From [Phialemoniopsis] sp. UDSM-2020 (taxonomy: Eukaryota > Ascomycota > Sordariomycetes > Thyridiales > Thyridiaceae): DNA of 64,000 nt. The stretch is taken from positions 4,030,001 to 4,094,000 of the forward strand of contig JAEILZ010000005.1 in NCBI GenBank assembly GCA_018873225.1, given 5' to 3'. This document shows positions 1 to 11,265 of this stretch, one piece after another. The translations under genes were made by a program, and so were the position numbers. Position 1 is the stretch's first letter, and each line of letters starts with the position of its first letter. Below the pieces are notes generated by a model. The model was not told the DNA's origin and did no database searches. It worked only from the letters and a program-made list of their open reading frames with translations.

Positions 1-755
1 GACCTGGCGAAACGTGAAGGTATCATCATGAGTTATATATTATTCCTTCTGGGTGAAGCAAGATCATAGCCCATGGAAGAGTCGAGTTTGGCAAGACCCC
101 AGCCCTTAGAAGCTGCACGGAATATTTTTAACCCGTTCGTTGCGGACTTGAGGTAGTCATTGGGCTTATGCAACTTCCCGATGCTGCCTAACGTCATAAC
201 ATCTCCGCTGCGGAGTTCACTTCCATACATCCCTCAATGTTAAGCCGAAGTTCCCACAGAACAGCTACGATATCCCTTTCTCTGAGAGCGGTGTAGGCCC
301 CCCTGCTTCCGCCTTGACAGTAATAAACTAGATCAAGACATAATCCCCAAGCGTATGCGAGTTCAAATCCTACATGAAAATCGAAATCCTGCCAGGTCTC
401 GCCAGATCAGTAGACATCATTCGTTTCTGGAGGGGAGATCTGAGTGTCAGAACCATTCATAGGTCCGCAGAAGCGCGGATTTCGGTAACTTTCCAGATTA
501 TCGCTAGTCTCAGATCCGCCGGGGTTCGTCAAGCCTGAGATACCACCGAAAACAGCTATATGATTACGAGAGGGGCGCCAGGGGTACCGCTTTTCGTCTT
601 GACACACGAACACAACCGCGACAGACAGACAGACAGTCTATAAATCAGCTACAATCACATTAGGCCTTCGCAATTTTCGTTACTTAGCGACCTATGTTGA
701 CTATCTGTCAAGCTCCCTGAACCATTCAGAATCAGTTGCTTCTTCTTTTATCGCG
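1..755. other. Left-edge stretch without a supported gene
   Basis: Only short reading frames occur here (the longest are 65-68 codons on the minus strand) and none looks like a known family. The last 150 bases are the presumed promoter and leader of the FMN oxidase that starts at 756. A short CAGA run (GACAGACAGACAGACAG) lies near 618-635. Confidence 0.5.
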
Positions 756-2013
756 ATGGCATCCAAAATCGACCAAAAGTTTATTCTTCATCTTGATGAT
801 ATTAGAGCTGCAGCCGCAGGGAAGCTTTCAGATACCGTCAGAGGTAACAATCATTTGCATATGGTGATACAATCTGACGGCTGACGAGTCCTCGAACGAC
901 CCAGAATTCTACTCTGATGGCTCGGAAGGCCAAGTCACGGTGAAAGAGAACTCGACTGCTTACTCCAAATATCGGCTGCGTCCTCGAGTTCTCGTCGATG
1001 TGTCTAAAGCTGACACTTCCACTACGTTGTTCGGGCAAAAGATCCCATTCCCAGTATGTGTATCACCCGCCGGGATCCAGGCCATGGCCCATCCCGACGG
1101 CGAGCTAGCTACAAGCCGCGCATGTGCCAAGCGCGGCATTCACATGGGCGTGTCGTCCTGGGCCAACTACTCCGTTGAAGAAATTCGAGCGGCAGGACTC
1201 GAGGTCGGACCAATGCAGCACGCCATGCAGCTGTATACGATGGTGGACCGGGAGGCTCAGCTGCGCATCATCAAGCGCGCCGAGAAGGCCGGCTGTGCCG
1301 CGATTCTCTTGACAGCCGATAGCCCTGTTCTCGGCGTGAGGTACAGGGAAGTCAGGAACGACTTTCGCACGTCGGAGGGCTTGGGTTTCCCCATGCTCGA
1401 CAAGACCTCGGAGATGGTGCGTGCAACGACTCACGATGATGGTTTCACTGCACTCAACTCCGACGCGCATTCATGGGCCAAAGAGATCCCTTGGTTGCGG
1501 AGCGTGACAAAGATGCAGATCTGGATCAAAGGCGTCTTGACCGCTGAGGACGTGCAGCTTGCGATCCAGTACGGCTGTGACGGCGTTATTGTCAGCAATC
1601 ATGGCGGAAGACAGCTCGACCAGACACCAGCCACCATTGATGTCCTCCCGGAATGCGTCAGAGCCGCCGGAAACAAGATTCAGGTTACTGTCGATGGTGG
1701 GATACGGAGTGGTTCCGACATCTTCAAAGCGATTGCGCTCGGGGCCAAGTGCGTGTGGATTGGACGGCCAGTCATTTGGGGCCTCGCTGTGAGTACCACA
1801 TTCAAGATCTCTAAACCCCTGACAAGATGACAGAGTAGCTAAAAACTATTCTCCCGCCAGTATGATGGAGAGGCCGGCGTCACGAAAACGCTTGATATTC
1901 TCTACGCCGAGTTCAAGCGGTGCATGCAGCTGTGCGGCTGTGCAAGCATTACTGATATCACTCCCGCTTCCCTTGGGGTTGTTTCAGCGACTGGCCCACT
2001 TGCCATGCTATGA
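756..2013 (+). CDS. FMN-dependent 2-hydroxyacid oxidase/dehydrogenase
   Basis: Predicted to oxidise an L-2-hydroxyacid such as lactate or glycolate to the 2-oxoacid with FMN. Three exons fit: 756-843, 905-1788 and 1861-2013, giving 374 residues, the usual size for the single-domain family (no cytochrome b2 heme domain). Exon 1 ends at TVR and joins EFYSDGSEG, the expected lead-in to KENSTAYSKYRLRPR. The active-site block SNHGGRQLD places the catalytic His near 262 and substrate-binding Arg near 265; IWIKG carries the FMN-contacting Lys, and TVDGGIRSG plus ALGAKCVWIGRP form the phosphate-binding end. The short third exon supplies the C-terminal helix. No signal peptide or obvious C-terminal peroxisomal SKL is seen (it ends LAML). 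Substrate cannot be told from sequence. A lactate role would fit an L-lactaldehyde-producing aldolase elsewhere in the window, but that link is speculation. Confidence 0.9.
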
Positions 2014-2175
2014 GAAAGTGCATCGGCGATTTGGCGTGTTGTAGAGTAGCAAAGGACTAGGCGAAAGGTGCCACGTGCTATCTGCTTGATTGCAAGAGAA
2101 TAGAGAATCATATTCTACCCCTTAGCCAATTGCGGAGTTCATTAGAGAGCACCGACCTATGCATATGAGCCGCTC

Positions 2176-4409
2176 TCAAACGGGATCTCGGAGTAACCAT
2201 TCAGTGCCTGCGTCTAGTGGCACTTGGTCGACTTCGCGCATTAGACTGTCGAAGAAGGTCAAATCAATCTCTTGAGACGTCCTTGGCATCGAGCCTGCAG
2301 TGATATCTGGGTAAGTCGCTTGTGCAGATGCATGATGTGCTGTGCCAGGCGGAGGAAACTGAAAACTTTCGGATATCGGTGGCATTCCCGTACCATATGC
2401 GATGCCTTTGGACCCATCCTGCGCCCCTATTTGGAAACCAAGGGCCGTGTCTGGTTGATGCAAGACCTCACCATTTTTGGCTTCTGCGATGGTGATCAGT
2501 CCCACGTATGGGACGAGGACATGCAACAAGCTGTCACAGTCCCCTCTCTCTCCCTGTGCACCCATCACGAGGTGCAAGTTGAGACCCCGCGACGCGTCTT
2601 CCTCAATTGCGAGCATCTTCTCCAGAAACCTGACACTCTTTGCTTTTCCTTGGTGATCTTCTATTTGATCAGGAAGCTCGATGTGCTCTAGTGCCTGCTC
2701 TACCAGGGCACGGTCGGACATTCTTTGATGTCCCCGCATCATTTCGCACCCATTTGCGTGTTGGTAGTCGTCGATGTGTACGAACAAGAGAGACATGGCG
2801 GCCCACAGCGCAAACGAGTCGATGACACGGCATGAACTCATTGAAGTATTGAAGGCCCGGCAGATGTTGTAACGGCTCAGCAAGTCTCGACTTGCATTAA
2901 GGCAAGTTTGGCGGCTGTAGTCGTGTAGAGAGCTGTTCGTCCCCGGTGATGCATGCAACATGTATGGCAGATGCAACTGATTGAGCAAGCTGTAGTGGTA
3001 GACTTGATTGCGGAGTCTGGTCGTCTCCCAGAGAAATTCGCCCTCGTTCTTTGCGCCTGCAAGGTTTGGAGGGAGCCACCATTTGCTCGGAATGTTTTCG
3101 GCAGCTCTGTGCAGCTCCACATCAATCTCTTGGGTTTGTACCGTGTCACTAGACTCGGGGCCACGCTCATTTCGCTGAAGGATCTTGCCTGCCACAGTGG
3201 CATGTATGTACTCAAGCTCATCGACAGGGTCTTCAAATGAGAAACCGATTGGTCTTGACCACTCTGGTACGGCTTGAGGGCGACCCAGCACCAGGCTCAG
3301 GAAGCGGTCCACATAGAGGATTCGACACCAGAAAGCATGGGAGTCGATCGGCTTCCCGGTCTGGGCTGACTTCAGAACTGGTGGTCTTTGGCAATGAAGG
3401 CCTAGAGCCTGAGCGATGGTGACGGCATGACGCCATGCTATCCACGCCTGATTCAAGTTCCCGCTATCTTCTTCGTACGCGGATTGCAACAAGATACACT
3501 CAAGTCCTTCGGGGGAGCCGGTGAACCTGTCGTTTGTCGCTACAAGGTTGATGGCCGTATTGGCAAGCCTCCTCATCGTGACATAGGGTGGCTCAGACAG
3601 ACCACTGAGACTATCCAAGCTAGCCCGGTCGGTGTGAAGGATGATTATGGCTAGACTTAGCATTTGTCGTGCAATGAGCACAGGATGCGTTCGAGAGGTG
3701 TAGCCGATAGTCAAGTCGGCTGCGCTCTCGAGTTGCACATTCTGGAAGTGTCCCAAGCCCTTAGTGCGTTGCTGTATAATGTGATATGCGAGATTCCCAG
3801 TGGTAGCTACTATGAGCTCGATATCTTTTGCAGGCGGGAAAGCCTCAAGCAACCTTTCTGCGAGCTGTTCGTATCCTGAATTTTCAATCGCCTCTCTCCT
3901 CAAGGGAACTGCATTTGCCACACCGAGAGGGCTAGCACGGCTCGGAGCACAGATATCCTGGCATGGCCAATCCTGATTAGCTGACTAGTACTTATTTCCC
4001 CTTCAAATAATGTCAATGGACTCACATGTTGCTCGACGTATGGCGGACTAACGGTCGAAACAGATGTGCCAAGTGTAGATTCTGGCGTGGGAATCACGGC
4101 CTCATTGGGAAAAGGCTGGCCCGGCTGAGGTTGTGAAAGTGACACTCGGGAGGCTAGCTGCGCAACCACAACTTCCATCCGCTCAATGCGATCCCCTACC
4201 AGGCGGCCCTGGGGGACGGCAGCCGTCCGTTTCTCGGGGAACTCTTGCGTCACGCATTCGGTGCAACGCCTGGCACACCCAATGCAGATCGCGTCTTGCG
4301 CCTTGGCAAATGTACATCGGATCTTTCTCCGCTTACATTCCCAGCAGCTGCGAGTCCCCTTTCTGGTCTTCCTCCGCTTCAAGCTCGGAGGCGGGGTCTC
4401 GGAGCTCAT
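2176..4409 (-). CDS. Zn(II)2Cys6 transcription factor (fungal-specific)
   Basis: A 726-residue regulator in two exons, 4409-4026 and 3972-2176, with a 53-nt intron (GTGAGT donor, CTAATCAG branch/acceptor). The N-terminal zinc cluster has Cys at 22, 25, 32, 42, 45 and 52 (C-x2-C-x6-C-x9-C-x2-C-x6-C) after a basic stretch LKRRKTRKGTR. The following 60 residues are Pro/Ser/Thr-rich linker. The rest has the helical look of the fungal transcription-factor middle homology region, including LQSAYEEDSGN and AWRHAVTIAQALGLH, which are typical of it. It is divergent from the aldo/keto reductase at 5077 and shares a 667-base promoter with it, so that gene is the first candidate target. The C-terminal 120 residues are low-complexity and acidic. 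Target genes and ligand are unknown. Confidence 0.9.
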
Positions 4410-5076
4410 GGTGCAGCTCGCATTGGTCCAGTCCGAGATTCGTGAAGAGGAAGGAAAGCAAGAATCTCAACGGCGGATGCAGGTCTGGTTAGTCTGATGA
4501 GCGGGTACTCGGTACGTGTCGTGGGTGAGATTTTAGTGCTAATCCTACCAGGTATTCAGTGGGCCGATAATGGTTGCTCCGACCGAACGACGGCGAATTC
4601 GAGCTTCCTTTCTCCACTTTCACCTTCTTATTTTCTAATTTAGCAGTCGCATGTATATATCATGAACAGCATCAAGACAACCATATATATATCATGAACA
4701 GCATCAAGACAACCGGAAGACGATGAACGGCAACGACTGTCAATAGACTCACAGAAAATCTCATTATGAAACGTTCTCAACTAGTCAAGAGCCATCATAC
4801 TAGGAGACGTAGAGATCCTCGTCTCTGCAACAAAGCCAGATGAACGATGTCTTGTATTCACGATGCCTACACCGAGGTTGCGGCGGACGAGTTGGGTCAA
4901 CAGGACGAAGCATGCTGGAAATGAATAGAGTATATATTCTGAATACGCTTCAAACGTTTACCACAACTTTCGCTCAATTATCACAACACATTTACGATTT
5001 CTGACACTCGCTACCCCGTGCTTCGCGTTTTCGATATTAAGTACAAGAGTCTATTAGGAAAGAACCGGCATACAAC
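4410..5076. promoter_or_regulatory. Divergent promoter, Zn2Cys6 factor / aldo-keto reductase
   Basis: This 667-base gap separates two divergently transcribed genes. It contains the 32-base tandem duplication listed separately and an AT-rich stretch around 4630-4690. I see no coding sequence. Confidence 0.6.
4651..4714. repeat. 32-base tandem duplication
   Basis: The block TATATATCATGAACAGCATC plus the following AAGACAACC occurs twice with a period of 32 bases. The copies are identical except at the AT-rich junction, so the duplication is probably recent. It sits in the shared promoter of the regulator and the reductase. Confidence 0.85.
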
Positions 5077-6202
5077 ATGTCTTCGAAACCCTCGATAAAG
5101 ATCATACTGGGCACCATGTGTGTATGTGTATTGTTGCTATGGACTTAAGTTTGAATGCTGCTCACAGGTTTTGATAGGTCGGTGACTCGAAGGCGTTGCC
5201 GGGTGTGTGCCATTACGACTCTGAGGAAGAAGTCAAGGCCCTCCTGGATGCCTTTCATGCGCGTGGCTACACCCACCTCGATACCGCCCGTGCTTACGAT
5301 GAGAAGAAGCTGGGCCTGGCAGGAGCACCTTCGCGCTTCACCATCCACACCAAAGTCAAGAGTGGCCAGCCCGGTGATCACGAGCCGGTCAATCTTGACC
5401 TCAGCATCAGGCGGTCACTGGAAGACCTCGCGACGTCATCTGTAGAGACCATGTTTCTGCATGTCCCTACCCGTGACACTCCGTTCGAAAGAACTATCGA
5501 GGCGATGCACCAGGCCCAGCAACAGGGCAGCTTCAAGCACTTTGGAATCTGCAGCTACCCTGCTGCCGAAGTGCAGCAGTTCATTGACATATGCGAACAC
5601 AAGGGCTACACGCCGCCCAGCGTATATCAAGGCGGGTATAATGCACTCATCAGGGGTGGTGAAAAGGAGTTGTTCCCACTGTTGCGGAAACACAACATGT
5701 CATTCTATGCCTTCAGGTAAGCTTCCCACCCACAGACCGCGAAAGCTAGCACTGATATCTGTGTTTATCAGCCCTGCCGCTGGTGGACTCTGCTCAGGCG
5801 TCCGTTCAGAAAAGTCCACTAGGTGGAGTTACGATGTAAGTTCTCAGCCGGTGCCCCGGATTGCTTTCGAATCATGCTAACTGGGGCCCGTAGCATTTCG
5901 TCGGGAAGATCTTCAATTCTTTCTACGATAAGCCGCATGTTCATGCAGCAGCAGCAGCTATCCGGGACGCTGCTGAGAAACATGGCATCAAAGGACATGC
6001 TGCTGCGCTACGATGGACTGCATTCCACAGCGCCCTCGACGCCGAATATGGTGATGCGGTGATCGTCGGGGCATCCAGTCTGGATCAACTGAACCAGACC
6101 CTGGACGCTCTTGAAGACGGACCTCTTCCTGCGGATCTGGTCACGGCCATTGACGCTGTCTATGCTACCGTTGAACATAATCCACCGCCGTACCACATTT
6201 GA
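5077..6202 (+). CDS. Aldo/keto reductase, AKR7 (aflatoxin-aldehyde reductase)-like
   Basis: NADPH-dependent reductase of aldehydes or ketones, cytosolic. Four exons fit by frame and consensus: 5077-5121, 5178-5716, 5772-5835 and 5894-6202, giving 318 residues, the usual AKR length. The catalytic tetrad is visible: Asp50 and Tyr55 in DTARAY, Lys74 in HTKVKSG and His110 in FLHVPTRD. The barrel end GDAVIVGASSLDQL is the expected cofactor-binding segment. Introns are 54-58 nt with GTATGT or GTAAG donors. The start was chosen because exon 1 encodes the first beta strand (IKIILGTM) of the barrel. It is divergent from the Zn2Cys6 regulator on the other side of a 667-base promoter. Substrate is not predictable; AKR7-type enzymes often reduce dialdehydes and small aldehydes. 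Confidence 0.9.
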
Positions 6203-7359
6203 GAGGGCTTATGATGTAATCGTTACCCAGAATAGACCTTTTGATCTTCTACCCCGGCTACATTTGCATTGGTGGAAATTATGTCAACTCAGAGGAGATC
6301 TCGTAGATTGCAAATGGTGGCGTCCTGATATACTTTTGGGAGACCGGAACAAAAGCAAGAATAGTTGCCTGACTGTTTTGTCTGTCCGCATCGCTACACA
6401 ACAAGATAAATAACCTTTCTTGCTCATAACGGAGCATGATCGGCATCATAACATGTGTTCCAATGTTGAATCTGGATCGCATATCTTTCATGTCGTCTAC
6501 TCGCATAAGTGTATTTCTTGTTACTCCAAATTTCTGCCTGGCCTCTTGGATCCTATTGGTCGCATAGCTGCATATCCTCACAGTCCACTAAGACCAACTC
6601 AGCCCGGAGCCTCACAGCACCAAGTCCGGAAATGGACATCCACCTCTGACCAGCTTAGTCACATCGTAGTATTTGCCGCTCAGTCCGGCACGTGTGGTTG
6701 CAAAATCCGGGGAACGGCAGCTCAGGGGATGCAACGGACCACGACAACGCAATTTTCCTCGAATGAGCGTCTCGCGGCCACCATGACGTAGCATTGAGGC
6801 GATTAACAGCAGATCCCGCGGCAAAACCTCGTACCAGTCGAGCTCCTCCTTGGATTGATGGACTTTTCTCATAGCCTCCTTCATCTAGATTGCCTAGTGG
6901 GGCGTCGACCCTTGCTCCCCATCGATCGTATGCCGTGTGGACCCCGGTCCCAGGTTTCAGGCAAGCCGACCAAGCCAACCTGGAAACCGCGGCCTCGGCT
7001 CCAGGAGCCCCTGGGCTTATTACTATGCTCCACGTCGTATGGGTACAGATCGTCTGCCAAGACTCAAAGAACAGCAGACCACATGATGGTCTAGACTTGA
7101 GGGGGAGATTTCTCCGTCAACCTCGCCTTCTCTTTGGTGGACCGGCATGATGCTCATCTGAAGGTGCGATGCTCGAGGGTCTTGGCAAAGCTTGGTGACT
7201 GTAATTTTCGAACTATATAAACATCGAAAGTTTGTCAACGAGAGTCATGGGAGTAGCCATCGGAAATCAGCACCTCCAATCTCGAGACTGTCCAGAAAGC
7301 TGCCTTGCTCGCACATACAAGTGATTCTTTCGTCAAGTTCCACGTTATCGACTGTCAAT
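6203..7359. other. Intergenic region with no supported gene; pectate lyase promoter at right end
   Basis: No open frame here resembles a known protein; frames of up to 123 codons overlap each other on both strands. A TATATAA box occurs near 7214-7220, about 140 bases before the pectate lyase start at 7360. Confidence 0.5.
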
Positions 7360-8212
7360 ATGCATTCCTCCGCTCTTCTTTTCCTCGTCGCTTTCAGCAG
7401 CACCGTGGCTGCCGTGACGACTACTCTGCCCGCCTCGGCTGGCACGTCGTCCGCACCCACAGCCATCCCCGTCAAGGGCTCCTTCGATGGTGGCATGAAG
7501 CGATTTGAGCGCAGCCGTAAGTTTCAAACCACCGGGAAATGAGACCTGACGCTTTATGGTAATCTCTTCACGCAGCTGCCGTGTGCCAGGGCCAGACGGA
7601 GACTGGTGAGAAGGACGCCATGTTCATTCTCGAGAGCGGCGCCACTCTCTCCAACGTCATCATTGGCGCTTCCCAGGCCGAGGGTGTCCACTGCAAGGGC
7701 ACTTGGTGAGTGGCCGTTGGGCCGGAAACCTACGATCACATGCGGCAGCTAACCGCCTCTCTCCTACCAGCACACTGAACAACGTCTGGTGGGCCGACGT
7801 CTGCGAGGACGCCGCGACCTTCAAGCAGACGAGCGGCACCTCGTACATCAACGGCGGCGGCGCCTTCCACGCCGACGACAAGATCTTCCAGTTCAACGGG
7901 CGCGGCACCATCGTCATCGACGGCTTCTTCGCCAGCGACTACGGCAAGCTGACGCGCTCGTGCGGCAACTGCAAGGACAACGGCGGGCCGCGCAACATCG
8001 TGGTCAAGAACGTCGTGGCCAAGGACGGCGGCGTCCTGTGCGGCATCAACACAAACTACGGCGACACGTGCACCATCACCAACTCGTGCCAGAACAACAA
8101 CAAGTCGTGCGACCTCTACGAGGGCAACTCGAGCGGCAAGGAGCCCAAGAAGCTGAGCTCCGGGCCCGACGGCAAGTACTGCACTGCCAGTGGCTTCACC
8201 AAGAGCTGCTAA
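7360..8212 (+). CDS. Secreted pectate lyase, PL3 family
   Basis: Cleaves polygalacturonate by calcium-dependent beta-elimination outside the cell. Three exons (7360-7516, 7576-7705, 7771-8212) give 242 residues, normal for PL3. The N-terminus [19 protein letters not shown] is a signal peptide. Family blocks follow in order: [88 protein letters not shown] and the Cys-rich tail near [13 protein letters not shown]. The family fold is a small parallel beta-helix with several disulfides. Third codon positions in exon 3 are almost all G or C, so the antisense strand also stays open, which explains the long spurious frame there. Its presence points to a plant-degrading lifestyle. Confidence 0.95.
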
Positions 8213-8852
8213 GTGTAGTTCCAGAATAGATGACGTTGCAGAACGACTACAGCGCTTGACCAAGAACTGCCCTTCTCTCTCAAAAGTCAGGCCTACTTTC
8301 AAGTATATAGTTACTTCAGCTGAAATATCATTATCGTGATCATGTATTTGAGTCCTACGAAAATTGCAGGCTGAAATTTCGATACCCCTGTCATGTACCG
8401 ACTGCTAGGCGGAGGTTTATTCCACTACCCAATGTCATACAGGTCAACACCTCGCAGGGACGTCTTATTTATCCTTAACACCTCTTAACACCTCTTTGAA
8501 TCTAGCGAACGATACAAGTACATGGGGACGTCTTAGGGTTGATCTAAAGCATTTTAGTCTCCCCATGGAATCCTTTGACAGGATCACATTCACTAGCGCT
8601 GACGTGTCCCGCATGTTGGAAGCATCCTTTCACAATGCGGTGTGAATTACAATTAGTAATGACGCAGTCAGCGTCTGACGCCCAGGAACGGCTCCAGCCA
8701 TAGAAGTAAGGTGTGGTCGACGGCTGATGCTACTCGTCAATGACGCTAAATGTAACAACCACATTTAACATCGTCAACCAAGAGTCCCTAGGAAACAATA
8801 CGCCGCTTCCGTCAAGCCGACTAGTCGGCTCATTCAAGCATAGACAACAACC
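8213..8852. other. Intergenic region
   Basis: No gene seen. It holds the pectate lyase 3' end, a small direct repeat of TTAACACCTC near 8474-8495, and the promoter of the SnoaL-like gene at 8853. Confidence 0.5.
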
Positions 8853-9376
8853 ATGGACAACCTCCGTGCCACTATACAAGAGACAATCACGGCCTTTGTC
8901 GAGAACAACACAGCTGCGGTCAAAACGAAGGATGTCTCTTTGCTCTCGTCCGCCCTGTCCAAGGACTGTGTAAAGATGTATCGGCCGCTCTCATTCGTCA
9001 ACAAGTACGCTCAGTTCTTCAAGCCCCAGATCACCAATGCCGAGTACGAGGCGCAGATGCAAGGAGAGTTGCAAACCATGTCGGATGTAGAGCAGAACGT
9101 CACGCGCACCGTGATTGATGCGCACCAGCGCGTGGCCAACGTGTGGATCCAGAAGACCGTGTACACGGCCGATGGGTCGAAAAGCTCAGTTGAGGTATAG
9201 TTTTACCCATTACGATGTGTTTGTGCCTCCTTGAAGCTAACCAACCTTGTCAGGTCATCTATGACTTGGAGTTTACCGAGGATGGAAAGCAGATCTCGCA
9301 ATACATCGAGTTTGTGGATACTTTTGAGGCTGTTCAGGTGTTGGAGAAGATACTGGCCAAAATGAAGGCGAGTTGA
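8853..9376 (+). CDS. Small SnoaL/NTF2-like fold protein, function unknown
   Basis: Two exons, 8853-9194 and 9254-9376, give 154 residues. The arrangement is an N-terminal helix (LRATIQETITAFVENN), a segment with AVKTKDVSLLSSALSKDC, then a run of beta-strand-like sequences (ARTVIDAHQRVANVWIQKTV-like, then EVIYDLEFTEDGKQISQYIE and FVDTFEAVQVLEKI). This is the usual order of fungal SnoaL-like proteins of 140-160 residues. Exon 2 begins exactly where the strand EVIYDLEFT should continue, which supports the splice. There is no signal peptide. Such folds serve as cyclases, isomerases or binding proteins, so no reaction can be assigned. Confidence 0.75.
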
Positions 9377-9515
9377 TTGCGGAGCACTGGTACATCTCTG
9401 GAGCTCGGTAATCAGAGGTAGCTCCCATTGTAAATGTCGCCAAAAAAGGAAACCAAATAGAGCAAGAGGCATGATAGCACCTTGAAGATACGTTTATAAT
9501 CCCGTAGCACTCGCA

Positions 9516-10475
9516 TCACTCCTCCTTGACCACAGCCTCCGTCAACCTCGCCTTGCGCTTAAACATATCAATCAGCGCGCCCCTCGTCACCCTCTCCGGC
9601 AGCACCGCGTCCACAAGCCAGATCTGCAGCTGGTGCAGATACCAAGGCGACAGCTCCAATGACCCGATCCGCACCGCCGTGCCCAGGCGGTCGAGCAGCA
9701 CTCGTGCAAACGCCCTCGGCCCCGGCGACCCCGGCGGCACGACGTCGTTGGTCAGCGTCCTGACGTCCCCCGGCACGAGCGAGACCACGTCGACGGGCAG
9801 GCCGTCGGCGATCATCTCGCGCGCGACGGCCTTGCTCAGCGCGTGCACGAACGCCTTGCAGCCCGAGTACATGGCGACGCCGGGGATGCCCATCTTGGCG
9901 CCCGAGCTCAAGTTGACGATCAGAGAGGGCCCGTTGCGCGCGAGGATAGGCACTGCGGCGCGCGTCATCTGCGCCATGAACCCCGCGTTGATGGCCATGT
10001 TGCTTGCGACCTCGGCGGCCGAGTACTCGTCCAGGCGCTTGAAGACGGGCTGCCGGGCGACGGGGTTGCCGCCGACGTTGTTGACCAGGACCGTGAGCGG
10101 GAGGTCCGCCACGGAGCGCAGCGCGGCCTCGATGTCGGCGGGTGTGGCGGTGATGGCGTCGAGCACGACGACGCGGACCTGCACCCTGGGCGACTCGGCG
10201 AGGATGAGGTCCTTTGTGTGCTGCAGTTCGTCGGGCAGGTGTCCGAGCAGGACGATGTTGAAGCCGCGGGCGGCAAATTCCTGCGCGCAGGCTTGGCCGA
10301 TGCCGGCGGATGCGCCGGTGATGAAGACCCAGGCTCCGGAGGGCCGCTGGTAGCGCTCCAGGGACGTCTTTGGTAGCAGCCATAGGGCATTTTCCACGAA
10401 GAATTTGTACGTGAAGTAGATGACTGTTGCGAGGCCGATGGCCTGCAAGCCTTTGTCAAAGGTGATCCTCTCCAT
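9516..10475 (-). CDS. Membrane-anchored short-chain dehydrogenase, 17-beta-HSD12/3-ketoacyl reductase-like
   Basis: Single-exon protein of 319 residues. An N-terminal hydrophobic helix (AIGLATVIYFTYKFFVENAL, residues about 11-30) would anchor it to the ER, followed by a Rossmann domain with TGASAGIG, NNVGG and the catalytic Tyr/Lys of YSGCK. This layout matches very-long-chain 3-oxoacyl-CoA reductase and steroid 17-beta dehydrogenases. The true ATG is at 10475; a GTG two codons earlier is not a likely start. Many fungal genomes carry several such paralogues besides the essential Ifa38/KAR1 enzyme, so this could be a secondary-metabolism or lipid accessory reductase. The coding strand is very GC-rich at third positions, producing long antisense frames that I left out. 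Confidence 0.85.
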   Translation of the reverse strand: MERITFDKGLQAIGLATVIYFTYKFFVENALWLLPKTSLERYQRPSGAWVFITGASAGIGQACAQEFAARGFNIVLLGHLPDELQHTKDLILAESPRVQVRVVVLDAITATPADIEAALRSVADLPLTVLVNNVGGNPVARQPVFKRLDEYSAAEVASNMAINAGFMAQMTRAAVPILARNGPSLIVNLSSGAKMGIPGVAMYSGCKAFVHALSKAVAREMIADGLPVDVVSLVPGDVRTLTNDVVPPGSPGPRAFARVLLDRLGTAVRIGSLELSPWYLHQLQIWLVDAVLPERVTRGALIDMFKRKARLTEAVVKEE

Positions 10476-11265
10476 TGGCACGATCGTCAGCTCAAGGCTT
10501 CTCTCTTGACCTCATGGTGGCATAAGCAGTAATTGAGGACGACAATTCCAGAGGGAGTTAAATTAAAGCTCAAACTTTGTCTTCGACGGACACGGACACG
10601 GACTCGTCGGAGGCTAGGGCTGTGCCGCTAAAACGCCTTATGGGCGGATCCATCTCAACGGTGGCTTACTTCTGTGCTGGCGGCGGCTAGCGGATGCTTA
10701 GGACCATGAGACTCAAAATGCGTAGCGTGAATCTCTGGTGTGCTGTGCCGCGTCGGAAAACACGCCGGAGTATTGATGTGACCTTGCTTTAATATCCTTG
10801 TTGCATAAAGTATTCCCTCTTCTTACTCAATGTACTGTTCGGTCGTCAAGGTGCGGGAAGACAGAAAATCATCCAAATGTGCGACGGTTACGGGGAGGAG
10901 GTAGGTGTAGCCCGAGGCTGCAAAGACTGAATTAGAAGTACATATTGGGCGAAAAGATTCTATCGACGTCAGGAAGCCGAGTCGACGCTGGTGGAAAACA
11001 CACACATCGCAAATGCTCTCCTCTTCGTCCAAACGCCTAGACGCAACGGCATCCAGGTATCCCTGTCGCCCCAAGCCAAGGCCCTGAGCAAGCACCACCG
11101 ACCCAGACTGAAATTCAACTGTATCCCCCAAAGAAGCCCAAATGAGGCCCTGATCCCGAGACGCCCAACACCCTGACCGTTATTCGACTACCTCAAGTCG
11201 TTCCCCCCGGGAGGCGCGCCCTCCTTCCTTTTCTTCCGCTGGTATGCGGCAAGCTCTTCAGCGCT
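10476..11265. other. Intergenic region
   Basis: About 790 bases between the SDR start and the 3' end of the Sfh1 gene. Short overlapping frames of 102 codons (minus, near 10823-11131) and 61 codons (plus) exist, but neither has a recognisable domain. Confidence 0.5.

Noticed and set aside
7736..8302. 188-codon minus frame over pectate lyase exon 3
   Set aside because: The sense strand is a clear PL3 enzyme with GC-rich third positions, which keeps the antisense open.
9526..10383. Long plus- and minus-strand frames overlapping the membrane SDR
   Set aside because: Arg/Ala-rich shadow translations of the GC-rich SDR gene.
10823..11131. 102-codon minus frame between the SDR and SFH1
   Set aside because: No domain, no splice partners, and an overlapping plus frame of similar quality.
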